Of a stretch of 64,000 nt of DNA, positions 17,478 to 25,889 are shown in pieces; the first letter of the stretch is position 1, and each line of letters opens with the position of its first letter. Made by a program: the position numbers and the translations under genes. Below the pieces are notes generated by a model. The model was given only the letters and a program-made list of their open reading frames with translations. It was not told the DNA's origin and ran no database searches. Source of the stretch: Kaistia dalseonensis (GTDB lineage: Bacteria > Pseudomonadota > Alphaproteobacteria > Rhizobiales > Kaistiaceae); NCBI RefSeq assembly GCF_030814715.1, contig NZ_JAUSVO010000003.1, positions 372,001 to 436,000 on the forward strand, read 5' to 3'.

Positions 17478-17489
17478 CTAGGATCCTAG
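17478..17489. promoter_or_regulatory. Candidate GntR operator, perfect 12-bp palindrome
   Basis: CTAGGATCCTAG, 13 bp upstream of the gntR start and in the 298-bp region divergent to the GH172 gene. FCD-type GntR proteins commonly bind short perfect palindromes beside their own gene. Link to this protein is inference. Confidence 0.45.
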
Positions 17490-17762
17490 CATCATAGCCA
17501 GAATAAGAGAGCCGTCTACGGTTCAATAACAAGCTTATAAAAGCTCTGAGTAACCGGGTTGGAAATTGTCGCCTAAGTCGAGGCAACTGACGCCACAATC
17601 TCAAATATAATACCTGTTCTAGTGCTCGCATGAATGCTGTCACGTTCACAGCAATCGCGTTCTTGCGCACACTTGATAGGCAATACAATGAAATCGATGG
17701 ATCGGACTTGTCGTGCTCGTCTTTGGAGCATGCCTGGTCGTAAATAATCGTGCGGAGGAATT

Positions 17763-18893
17763 ATGTCTGACGGATTCTCGGGTCTCGGTATGCATCTCGG
17801 CAATCTCTCGCGATTGTCCCATGCCAAGACCCGCTCGATCAGCCCGGAGAACTTCACCGGCGAGAAGGGCAAGGGCGGGATGGCGCTCGAGGGAACCGGC
17901 GCGATCCATGCGCGCGGCCTCGGCAAGGACGGCAAGGGCCAGGGCTGGAAGGTTTCGCCCTCGATCTCGATTGCGGCCGGAGAAACGCGCGTTCTCGCCG
18001 ACATCGATGGTCCGGGAGCGATCCAGCAGATCTGGTGCGTCGTTTCGAATGTGCGCTGGCGCAACCTGATCCTGCGGATCTACTGGGACGACCAGGAGAA
18101 TCCTTCAGTCGAATCGCCACTCGGCGATTTCTTTGCATCGGGCTGGAACCGTTTCGCGCAGGTTTCCTCGCTGGCCGTGTGCGTCAATCCGGGCCGCGCC
18201 TTCAATTGTTACTGGGAGATGCCCTTCCGCAAGCGGGCGCGCGTCACGCTTGAGAACCGCGATCCCGATGAATCGGTGATCCTCTACTATCAGATCAACT
18301 ATGCGCTGACGGATGTTCCGGCAGACGCGGCCTACTTCCACGCCCATTTTCGCAGGACCAATCCGCTTCCCTTCGGCGAAGACTATGTGATCCTCGACGG
18401 CATCAAGGGTCAGGGCCACTATGTCGGCACCTATATGGCCTGGGGTGTCAACAATGCCGGCTGGTGGGGCGAAGGCGAAATCAAGTTCTTCCTTGATGGC
18501 GACAAGGAATTCCCGACGATCTGCGGCACGGGAACCGAGGATTATTTCTGCGGCGCCTATAATTTCGACGGCGGCGTGATCGATCCCAACATGACGAGCG
18601 CCTATAGGGAATTCACGACGCCCTATGCTGGCCTGCCGCAAGTACTCCGCCCCGACGGAACCTATCAGTCCCAGACCCGTTTCGGCATGTATCGCTGGCA
18701 TATCGCCGATCCGATCCGCTTCGAGAACGACATCAAGGTGACGATCCAGGCGATCGGCTGGCGGACGGAAAAGAAGGATCGGCGTTACCTTCCGTTGCAG
18801 GACGATATCGCTTCCGTTGCCTTTTGGTATCAGGCGTTGCCCACGGCACCGTTCCCCGCCCTCCCCGGCAACGATTACCTCGAGATCATCTGA
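17763..18893 (+). CDS. GH172 (DUF2961) family glycoside hydrolase
   Basis: A 376-residue DUF2961 protein, the family reclassified as GH172, whose characterised members act on fructofuranosides (difructose dianhydride) or D-arabinofuranosides. Family hallmarks are DIDGPGAIQQIW, ILRIYWDD, EMPFRKRARVTLEN, GEGEIKFFLDGD and GTGTEDYFCGAYNF. Glu239 and Glu259 fall at the positions expected for the catalytic pair. No signal peptide is seen, so it is cytoplasmic and would act on imported oligosaccharide. GGAGGAATT precedes the ATG. A complete Dpp-type importer follows in the same direction. Confidence 0.88.
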   Translation: MSDGFSGLGMHLGNLSRLSHAKTRSISPENFTGEKGKGGMALEGTGAIHARGLGKDGKGQGWKVSPSISIAAGETRVLADIDGPGAIQQIWCVVSNVRWRNLILRIYWDDQENPSVESPLGDFFASGWNRFAQVSSLAVCVNPGRAFNCYWEMPFRKRARVTLENRDPDESVILYYQINYALTDVPADAAYFHAHFRRTNPLPFGEDYVILDGIKGQGHYVGTYMAWGVNNAGWWGEGEIKFFLDGDKEFPTICGTGTEDYFCGAYNFDGGVIDPNMTSAYREFTTPYAGLPQVLRPDGTYQSQTRFGMYRWHIADPIRFENDIKVTIQAIGWRTEKKDRRYLPLQDDIASVAFWYQALPTAPFPALPGNDYLEII

Positions 18894-18902
18894 CCGGCCG
18901 CG

Positions 18903-18974
18903 ACCGCGATCAGTCGCGGTGAGCGCATTCGACGGAAATGACCCGTCTCCTTCGGAACATCCGAAGGAGACGGG
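18903..18974 (+). repeat. Tandem hairpins between GH172 and transporter genes
   Basis: ACCGCGA/TCGCGGT (18903-18909 and 18914-18920, 4-nt loop) is followed by a perfect 15-bp stem CCCGTCTCCTTCGGA/TCCGAAGGAGACGGG (18942-18956 and 18960-18974, 3-nt loop). There is no T-tract. Probably an RNA-processing or stabilising element that sets expression of the glycosidase apart from the importer. Confidence 0.6.
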
Positions 18975-19000
18975 AAACAGTACGAAGGGACGGGTCCCGG

Positions 19001-19999
19001 ATGAGACTGCTGAGCCAGATCGCCACGCGACTGATTTCCTATTTTCTCGTGATCGCCTTCGGCCTGACCACGATTTTCTTCGTGCCCCGCTTCGCGCCGA
19101 ACGATCCGGTCGAGGCCATGCTGGCCAAGGTCTCGTCGACCGGCTCGTTCATGGACGCGGCGCAATCCGACGCCCTGCGCGCCTCGCTGACCGATGCCTT
19201 CGGCCTGCAGGGCTCGCTGCTCGAGCAATATGGACGCTTCGTGAAGCGCGTCCTGCTCACCGGCGATTTCGGGCCGTCACTCGCCATGTACCCGACACCG
19301 GTCAGCGAACTGATCGGGCGGGCCTTGCCCTGGACCTTCGGTCTGCTGCTGTCCTCGACGCTGATCGCCTGGGTACTCGGCAATTTCGTCGGGCTTCTCG
19401 CGGGATGGCGGCCGAACAAGGCATCATCGCGGATCATGGAGGCCGTGGCGATCACGATCTATCCGATCCCCTACTACATCCTGGCGCTCGTTCTCTCGAT
19501 CCTGTTCAGCTACATCTGGACGGTCTTTCCGCTCACGACCTCCGTGCACGGGGCACCCTGGTCGTGGGCCTTCGTGAAGAGCGTCGTCTGGAACTCGATC
19601 CTCCCGGCTGCCTCGATCGTCATCGTCGTCTTCGGCTGGTGGGTGATCAGCGTCAAGGCGCAGACCACGGCGCTCGCTGAAGAAGAATTCATCCGCTACG
19701 CCCGGCTCAAGGGCCTCTCCGATCGGCGGATCATCACGCGGTATATTCTGCCCAACGCGATCCTGCCGCAGATCACCTTCCTGGCGCTGCAGATCGGACT
19801 GATGTTCAACGGGTCGATCGTCACCGAGATCCTGTTCGAATATCCGGGCCTCGGCCACCTGATCTACACCGCCGTGATCCAGGGTGACTACAACCTCCTC
19901 ATGGGCACGATCAGCCTGTCGATCGTCGCGGTCGCCACCGCGACCATGATCATCGACCTGATCTACCCGCTCCTCGATCCGCGCATCCGGGCGAGATGA
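19001..19999 (+). CDS. ABC transporter permease, DppB type
   Basis: A 332-residue inner-membrane permease of the oligopeptide/oligosaccharide (family 5) ABC class. N-terminal span at about 10-30 (YFLVIAFGLTTIFFV), a periplasmic loop to about 100, then five more spans. The EAA-type loop is EEFIRYARLKGLSDRRIITRYILPNAILP, and EILFEYPGLGHL is typical of DppB. The ATG at 19001 is used; an upstream ATG at 18938 would lie inside the 15-bp hairpin. It overlaps the next gene by 4 bases (ATGA). Confidence 0.92.
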   Translation: MRLLSQIATRLISYFLVIAFGLTTIFFVPRFAPNDPVEAMLAKVSSTGSFMDAAQSDALRASLTDAFGLQGSLLEQYGRFVKRVLLTGDFGPSLAMYPTPVSELIGRALPWTFGLLLSSTLIAWVLGNFVGLLAGWRPNKASSRIMEAVAITIYPIPYYILALVLSILFSYIWTVFPLTTSVHGAPWSWAFVKSVVWNSILPAASIVIVVFGWWVISVKAQTTALAEEEFIRYARLKGLSDRRIITRYILPNAILPQITFLALQIGLMFNGSIVTEILFEYPGLGHLIYTAVIQGDYNLLMGTISLSIVAVATATMIIDLIYPLLDPRIRAR

Positions 20000-20847
20000 T
20001 CATCATGCGCAAGTTCAAGATTCCCGAAATCGGCTCGTTTCGCCTCGGCCTGGGCCTCGTCCTGCTCTTCATCTTCGTGGTGCTCGGCGTCATCCTGCCC
20101 TGGTTTGCGCCAACCAACCCGCTCACCTGGTACAAATCCCCGCGCAACCAGGGCGCCAGCCTGCATCATCTGCTGGGCACCACCAATCTGGGCCAGGACA
20201 TCTTCTGGCTGCTGACCTGGGCCTTGCAGAATTCGCTCGTGCTCGGCCTCAGCGTCGCCTTCTTCTCGACGCTGATCGGCGTCTTCGCCGGCCTTGCCGC
20301 GGGCTATGCCGGCGGCTGGGTCGACCGGGTACTTTCCTTCCTGATGGATGCGCTGCTCTGCATTCCGAGCCTGCCCATCCTCATCCTGCTCGCGGCGCTT
20401 TTCGGCGGACAATTGTCGCTGCCGGTCGTCGGCATGGCGCTGGTGCTGTTCAACTGGCCCTATCCGGGACGGCAGGTGCGCGCCGTGGCGCTCACCATGC
20501 GCGAGCGCGAGTTCGTCAATGTCGCCTGGTTCTCCGGTGAATCGAGCCTGCGCATCCTGGGGCGGCATGTCTTCCCCTATATTGCGGGCTGGTCGGCGGC
20601 GAACTTCATCAACACCGTGCTCGTCGGCATCGCCACCGAAACGAGCCTCGCCGTCATCGGCCTTTCGAGCGCGCAGCAGGCGACGATCGGCACGATGATC
20701 TATTGGGCGCTCAAATATCAGGCGCTTCTCTCGCAGCGTTATCTCTGGGTCGGCGCGCCGGTGCTTTCCATCGTGCTGATGTTCATCGCGCTGTTCCTGG
20801 TTTCCTCGGGCCTCGCCATCCGGTCCGCCGCACGGAGGATCGGCTGA
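19996..20847 (+). CDS. ABC transporter permease, DppC type
   Basis: A 283-residue second permease. One N-terminal span (LGLGLVLLFIFVVLGVIL), the LLGTTNLGQDIFWLLTWA segment typical of DppC (LGTDxxGRD in others), then five spans with the coupling loop TMREREFVNVAWFSGESSLRILGRHVFP. It pairs with the DppB-type protein and the two ATPases downstream. The start codon overlaps the upstream stop, giving a tightly coupled operon. The GQD in place of the usual GRD is a minor variation. Confidence 0.92.
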   Translation: MIIMRKFKIPEIGSFRLGLGLVLLFIFVVLGVILPWFAPTNPLTWYKSPRNQGASLHHLLGTTNLGQDIFWLLTWALQNSLVLGLSVAFFSTLIGVFAGLAAGYAGGWVDRVLSFLMDALLCIPSLPILILLAALFGGQLSLPVVGMALVLFNWPYPGRQVRAVALTMREREFVNVAWFSGESSLRILGRHVFPYIAGWSAANFINTVLVGIATETSLAVIGLSSAQQATIGTMIYWALKYQALLSQRYLWVGAPVLSIVLMFIALFLVSSGLAIRSAARRIG

Positions 20848-20848
20848 G

Positions 20849-21685
<837 letters not shown>

Positions 21686-21693
21686 GAGGCGAG

Positions 21694-22572
21694 ATGACTG
21701 ACGCCCCCGTCCTCGATATCCGCGCCGTCCGCAAGGTCTACAAGGCCGGCGGGCTGTTCTCCGCCAAGACGCTCAACGCCGTCGACAATGTCTCGATCAC
21801 GCTCGACCCGAAGCCGCAGGTCTTCTCCATCGTCGGCGAATCCGGCTCCGGCAAGACGACGCTGGCGCGCATGGTGCTGCGCCTGGTCGAGCCGACCGAA
21901 GGCACGATCAGCCTGCTCGGCCGGCCGCTCGCCGGCAAGGGCGTGGAACGGATCAGCGATTTCGAGTTTCGCCGTCTGGTGCAACCGATTTTCCAGAATC
22001 CGTTCGAGGCCTTCAGCGCCTATCTGCCGATCGAGAGCTATCTGATCCGGACGGCGCTCAATCTGAAGATCGCGCCGAACGAGGCGGGCGCCAAAGAGGT
22101 CGCCGATGGCGCGCTGCGGTCCGTCGGGCTCTCCTATGAACGCATTCGCGGCAAATATATCCGCCAGTTCTCGGGCGGCGAATTGCAGCGCCTCAGCATT
22201 GCCCGCGCGCTCATTCCCAATCCGCGCCTGATCGTCGCCGACGAGCCGGTCTCCATGGTCGACGCCTCGCTGCGCATGAGCATCGTCAACCTGTTCAAGC
22301 AGATCAAGGAAGAGAAGGACGTCTCCTTCGTCTACATCACGCATGATCTGTCGACGGCCTATTACCTGTCCGACACTGTCGTGATCATGAACAAGGGCCG
22401 CATCGTCGATGCCGGCAAGCCCCAGGACATACTGAACAATCCCACCGAGGCCTATACGCGCGAACTGATGGACGCGATCCCGCGTCTCGGTGAGCGCTGG
22501 CCGGAGATCGACCTCTTGAAGGCGGCTGAGGAGACGCCTTCCAGGACAGCGCCGATGAGATCGCGCGGCTGA
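21694..22572 (+). CDS. ABC transporter ATP-binding protein, DppF type
   Basis: A 292-residue ATPase. Walker A GESGSGKTT, Q-loop PIFQNPFEAFSAYLP, signature FSGGELQRLSIARAL, Walker B LIVADEPVSMVD, switch ITHDLSTAYY. DEPVSMVDASLR is characteristic of this subgroup, seen in sugar/oligosaccharide family 5 importers. The ATG at 21694 has GAGGCGAG immediately upstream; an ATG at 21682 overlapping the previous stop (ATGA) is equally possible. It is followed after 36 bp by the binding-protein gene. Confidence 0.92.
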   Translation: MTDAPVLDIRAVRKVYKAGGLFSAKTLNAVDNVSITLDPKPQVFSIVGESGSGKTTLARMVLRLVEPTEGTISLLGRPLAGKGVERISDFEFRRLVQPIFQNPFEAFSAYLPIESYLIRTALNLKIAPNEAGAKEVADGALRSVGLSYERIRGKYIRQFSGGELQRLSIARALIPNPRLIVADEPVSMVDASLRMSIVNLFKQIKEEKDVSFVYITHDLSTAYYLSDTVVIMNKGRIVDAGKPQDILNNPTEAYTRELMDAIPRLGERWPEIDLLKAAEETPSRTAPMRSRG

Positions 22573-22608
22573 AGAAGACTGAAGAAACATAACCCGGAGG
22601 AGAACGAA

Positions 22609-24531
22609 ATGTCCGAGACGAGGAACAGATCCGGTATTCGAAGCGGCGGCATCGCCGTCTTCGGAGCCGCGGCACTGATGGTTGGCTCCATGCTCGCAGG
22701 CGTGCCGGCGCTCGCCCAGGAGATGACCGATGTCGGAACGCCGCGCGACCAGACGCTGATCGTCGACATGCTGAATGCGCGTGTCGCCAATCCGAACACG
22801 ATGAACCCCTACCAGCAGGGCGTCACCATCAACCAGGGCCTGCACCAGATGGCGGAAGCCCTGATGTGGGACATCGATACGGCATCGGGCAAGCAGATCC
22901 CCGATCTGGCCGCCGACATGCCGGAAGCGCTGAATTCCGACTACACGAAGTTCAAGGTCAAGCTGCGCCAAGGGCTGACCTGGAGCGATGGCAAGCCCTT
23001 CACCGCCGACGACGTCGTCTTCACCGCCGACATGATCGCCAAGACCAGCGGCATCGCCTACAGCGCCGCCTTCAACAATGCGATCAAGAAGTTCACCAAG
23101 GTCGACGACTACACGGTCGAGATCGAGACGACGAAGCCGACGCCGCGCCTGCCGATCGTGCTCGGCTCGCTGATCTACGGCAACCCCTTCCATGTCGTGC
23201 CGAAGCATGTCTGGGAGAAGGTAGACCCCGCGACGTTCTCGAACTTCCCGCCCGTGACGATCAGCGCCTACAAATACAAGTCGAGCGACCCGAACGGCTC
23301 GTGGTTCCTGTGGGAGAAGCGCGAGGACTGGAAGAATTCGGATGTCGGCCAGATCGTCGGCGAGCCGAAGGCGCAATATGTGCTGTTCCGCTCCTATGGC
23401 ACCGAGGAAAAGCGTGTCCTCGCCATGGCGCAGAACAATATGGACATTCTGACGGATATCTCGCCGGAAAGCCTCGACATCCTGCGCAAGCAGAATCCGA
23501 ACGTCCATGCCTGGTATGACGGCTTCCCCTACGCCAATCTGGACGATCCCTGCGAACGCGGCATCCACTTCAACACGAGCAAGGCGCCCTACGACAAGGC
23601 GGAGACCCGCTGGGCTCTGGCGCTGGCGATCAACCTGCAGCAGGCGAGCATCGCGACCTTCTCGGGCATGCTGCGGGCGTCCCCGCTCGGCATGCCGCCG
23701 ACCAGCGTGCTGATGAAGACCTATCACAAGCCCATGGTGCCGTGGCTGACCGACTTCGCGCTGTCGGACGGCTACAAGCCCTTCGACCCGGACTATGCGG
23801 TGAAGCTCGCCGACCAGCTCCGCTCGGAAGGCGCCACCGATATCCCGACCGATCCCGACAAGGTTCGCGATCTGCTCGGCGTCGGCTGGTGGAAGTTCGA
23901 TCCGGACGAGGCCTCGAAGCTTCTGACGGCGCAGGGCTTCAAGAAGGATGGCGACAAGTGGCAGACGCCGGACGGCAAGCCCTGGACGATCACCATCAAC
24001 GCGCCCGCCGATTTCGAGGTCCAGTCGCAGCGCCTCGCCTTCGCGGTCGCCAATGAATGGAATGCCTTCGGTATCGAGACCAACGTCCAGCAGATGCAGG
24101 ACGGACCGTTCTTCACCGCCGAGAACACCGGCAACTATGAAGTCGGCTCCTATTGGGGCTCGTCCTGCGGCATCGTTCCCGACCCGTTCGTCCGCATGGA
24201 AGGATGGCACAAGGACTATGTTCGTCCCAACGGCACGGCAACCTCGTCCAATCAGGGTCGCTACTCGAACGACGAACTGAGCGCGTTGATCGACAAGCTG
24301 CGGACCGTCCCGTCGGAAGATCCGCAGGTGGTCGAGATCGGTACGGACATCCTCAAGGAACTCGTGAAGGGCCTGCCCTCGATCGAGATGTTCGGAACGT
24401 CGAAGTTCGTGCCCGTGAACGAGACCTACTGGACCAACTATCCGAGCGCCACGAACTATTATGAAGGTCCGTGGTGGTGGTGGTCGAACTTCAAGTTCAT
24501 CGCCGCCAAGATCGAGCCCAAGGCAAAGTAG
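22609..24531 (+). CDS. ABC transporter substrate-binding protein, family 5
   Basis: A 640-residue periplasmic binding protein (SBP_bac_5). Signal peptide at about 1-37, cleaved after VPALAQ. Core motifs are LRQGLTWSDGKPFTADDVVFT and the long two-lobed domain ending WWWWSNFKFIAAKIEPK. It is longer than typical dipeptide binders (about 530), as in members that take oligosaccharides. The neighbouring cytoplasmic GH172 enzyme suggests a furanose-containing oligosaccharide as ligand (inference). GGAGGAGAACG precedes the start. It is the last gene of the operon and is followed by a strong terminator. Confidence 0.93.
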   Translation: MSETRNRSGIRSGGIAVFGAAALMVGSMLAGVPALAQEMTDVGTPRDQTLIVDMLNARVANPNTMNPYQQGVTINQGLHQMAEALMWDIDTASGKQIPDLAADMPEALNSDYTKFKVKLRQGLTWSDGKPFTADDVVFTADMIAKTSGIAYSAAFNNAIKKFTKVDDYTVEIETTKPTPRLPIVLGSLIYGNPFHVVPKHVWEKVDPATFSNFPPVTISAYKYKSSDPNGSWFLWEKREDWKNSDVGQIVGEPKAQYVLFRSYGTEEKRVLAMAQNNMDILTDISPESLDILRKQNPNVHAWYDGFPYANLDDPCERGIHFNTSKAPYDKAETRWALALAINLQQASIATFSGMLRASPLGMPPTSVLMKTYHKPMVPWLTDFALSDGYKPFDPDYAVKLADQLRSEGATDIPTDPDKVRDLLGVGWWKFDPDEASKLLTAQGFKKDGDKWQTPDGKPWTITINAPADFEVQSQRLAFAVANEWNAFGIETNVQQMQDGPFFTAENTGNYEVGSYWGSSCGIVPDPFVRMEGWHKDYVRPNGTATSSNQGRYSNDELSALIDKLRTVPSEDPQVVEIGTDILKELVKGLPSIEMFGTSKFVPVNETYWTNYPSATNYYEGPWWWWSNFKFIAAKIEPKAK

Positions 24532-24561
24532 CCCGCGGCTGCGCCAGAGTTGAACCAGACG

Positions 24562-24590
24562 AGGTGAGCGGCATGCCGCTCACCTTTTTT
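24562..24590 (+). terminator. Rho-independent terminator of the GH172-Dpp operon
   Basis: Stem AGGTGAGCGGC/GCCGCTCACCT with a 2-nt gap at the centre, followed by TTTTTT (24585-24590). It lies 31 bp after the binding-protein stop. Confidence 0.92.
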
Positions 24591-24774
24591 CATGGGCACA
24601 TGGGAAGAAGAGATCGCTCGGTAGAAGCCGGGCATGGATCGGCTGCGCCATCAGATAGAAGTAGCGTCCCCTCGCCCTCCAGCATTATCGTGCAGGGAGT
24701 ATTCCGGAATCGAGCCGCCGGCCACGGCCAGCCAGAGCACTGGCAAGGCCGGCGCAGTCAGCCAGAGGCGAGGC

Positions 24775-25863
24775 GTGCGATCGTTGACCAAGGCCGTGTC
24801 GGGACGTCACTTCGGTTGGAACGGCTTTGCGTTCCTGGTCGTGCTGATGGGGTTCTGCATTTCGGCCAAAGCCGAGGACACGGACGGACCCGTCAAGCTG
24901 GAGATCGTCGGCGGGCTTGATGCCGTCACCCAATATACCAAGCTGGAACAACCCTTCTGGGAGAAGGAGATCGAGCAGCGCTCGAACGGACGCATCAAGG
25001 CCACGATCCGTCCGCTCGACAGCAGCGGCCTGCGCGGCCAGGAAATGCTCCAGCTGATGCGCCTCGGCGTGGTGCCTTTCGGCACGGCGCTCGCAGCGGT
25101 CGTCGCCGGCGACGAGCCCGAGTTCAATGCGCTCGACCTGCCGATCCTCAACCCCGACATGGCGACGCTCCGCAAGACGGCCGACGCCTTTCGTGGCCGG
25201 CTCAGCACCCTGCTGCGCGAGCGTTACGATATCGAGCTTCTGGGAATCTACACCTACCCGGCGCAGGTCGCCTTCTGCGTCTCCGACTTTTCCGGTCTCG
25301 ACGACCTCTCCGGCCGCAGGGTCCGCACCTCGTCGGTCGGCCAGTCCGAGCTGATGACGGCGCTCGGTGCCGTTCCGGTGCAACTCCCCTTCGCGGAGGT
25401 CGCGTCGGCACTGCGCGACGGCGTGGTCGACTGCGCGATCACTGGCACGCTCAGCGGTTATGAGATCGGTCTCGATCAATATACGACGCATGTCCACGCC
25501 ATGGCGCTCAGCTGGGGGCTGTCATTCTTCGGCGCCAATGTCACGACCTGGCAGGCACTGCCGCCGGCGGATCGCGAGATCATCAGGGCCGGTGTCGCCG
25601 ATCTCGAAAAGCGCATCTGGGCACAGGCCGAGCAGGATACCGAGCGGGGCCTTGCCTGCAACACTGGCGCATCGCTGTGCGGGCCCGCACCCGCGCGGCC
25701 GATGACGCTGGTGCCGACGTCGAAGGCCGATGCCGAGCGACGGCGGCAACTGCTTTCCGAGGTGGTGCTTCCCCGATGGATCGCGCGGTGCGGCGACGCC
25801 TGCGCGCAGGACTGGAACAGCTATCTCGCCGCCGTCCACGACATCAAGGTCGGCGCAGAGTGA
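24775..25863 (+). CDS. TRAP-type (DctP-like) solute-binding protein, no cognate permease
   Basis: A 362-residue periplasmic protein. Signal sequence FAFLVVLMGFCISAKA, then the DctP fold with FWEKEIEQRSNGRIKATI, LRLGVVPFGTALA, GRRVRTSSVGQSELMTALGAVPVQLPFAEVASAL and GVVDCAITGTLSGYEIGL. The Arg in RRVRTS is in the position of the carboxylate-binding Arg of TRAP receptors. No DctQ or DctM membrane subunit is present. A GGDEF-EAL sensor follows after 26 bp, so it may be a ligand sensor rather than a transporter part. Four Cys near the C-terminus could form disulfides. The GTG at 24775 (GAGGCGAGG upstream) is preferred over an ATG at 24634. Confidence 0.8.
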   Translation: MRSLTKAVSGRHFGWNGFAFLVVLMGFCISAKAEDTDGPVKLEIVGGLDAVTQYTKLEQPFWEKEIEQRSNGRIKATIRPLDSSGLRGQEMLQLMRLGVVPFGTALAAVVAGDEPEFNALDLPILNPDMATLRKTADAFRGRLSTLLRERYDIELLGIYTYPAQVAFCVSDFSGLDDLSGRRVRTSSVGQSELMTALGAVPVQLPFAEVASALRDGVVDCAITGTLSGYEIGLDQYTTHVHAMALSWGLSFFGANVTTWQALPPADREIIRAGVADLEKRIWAQAEQDTERGLACNTGASLCGPAPARPMTLVPTSKADAERRRQLLSEVVLPRWIARCGDACAQDWNSYLAAVHDIKVGAE

Positions 25864-25889
25864 CCCCCTTCCTGGCGCGGGATTGATCG

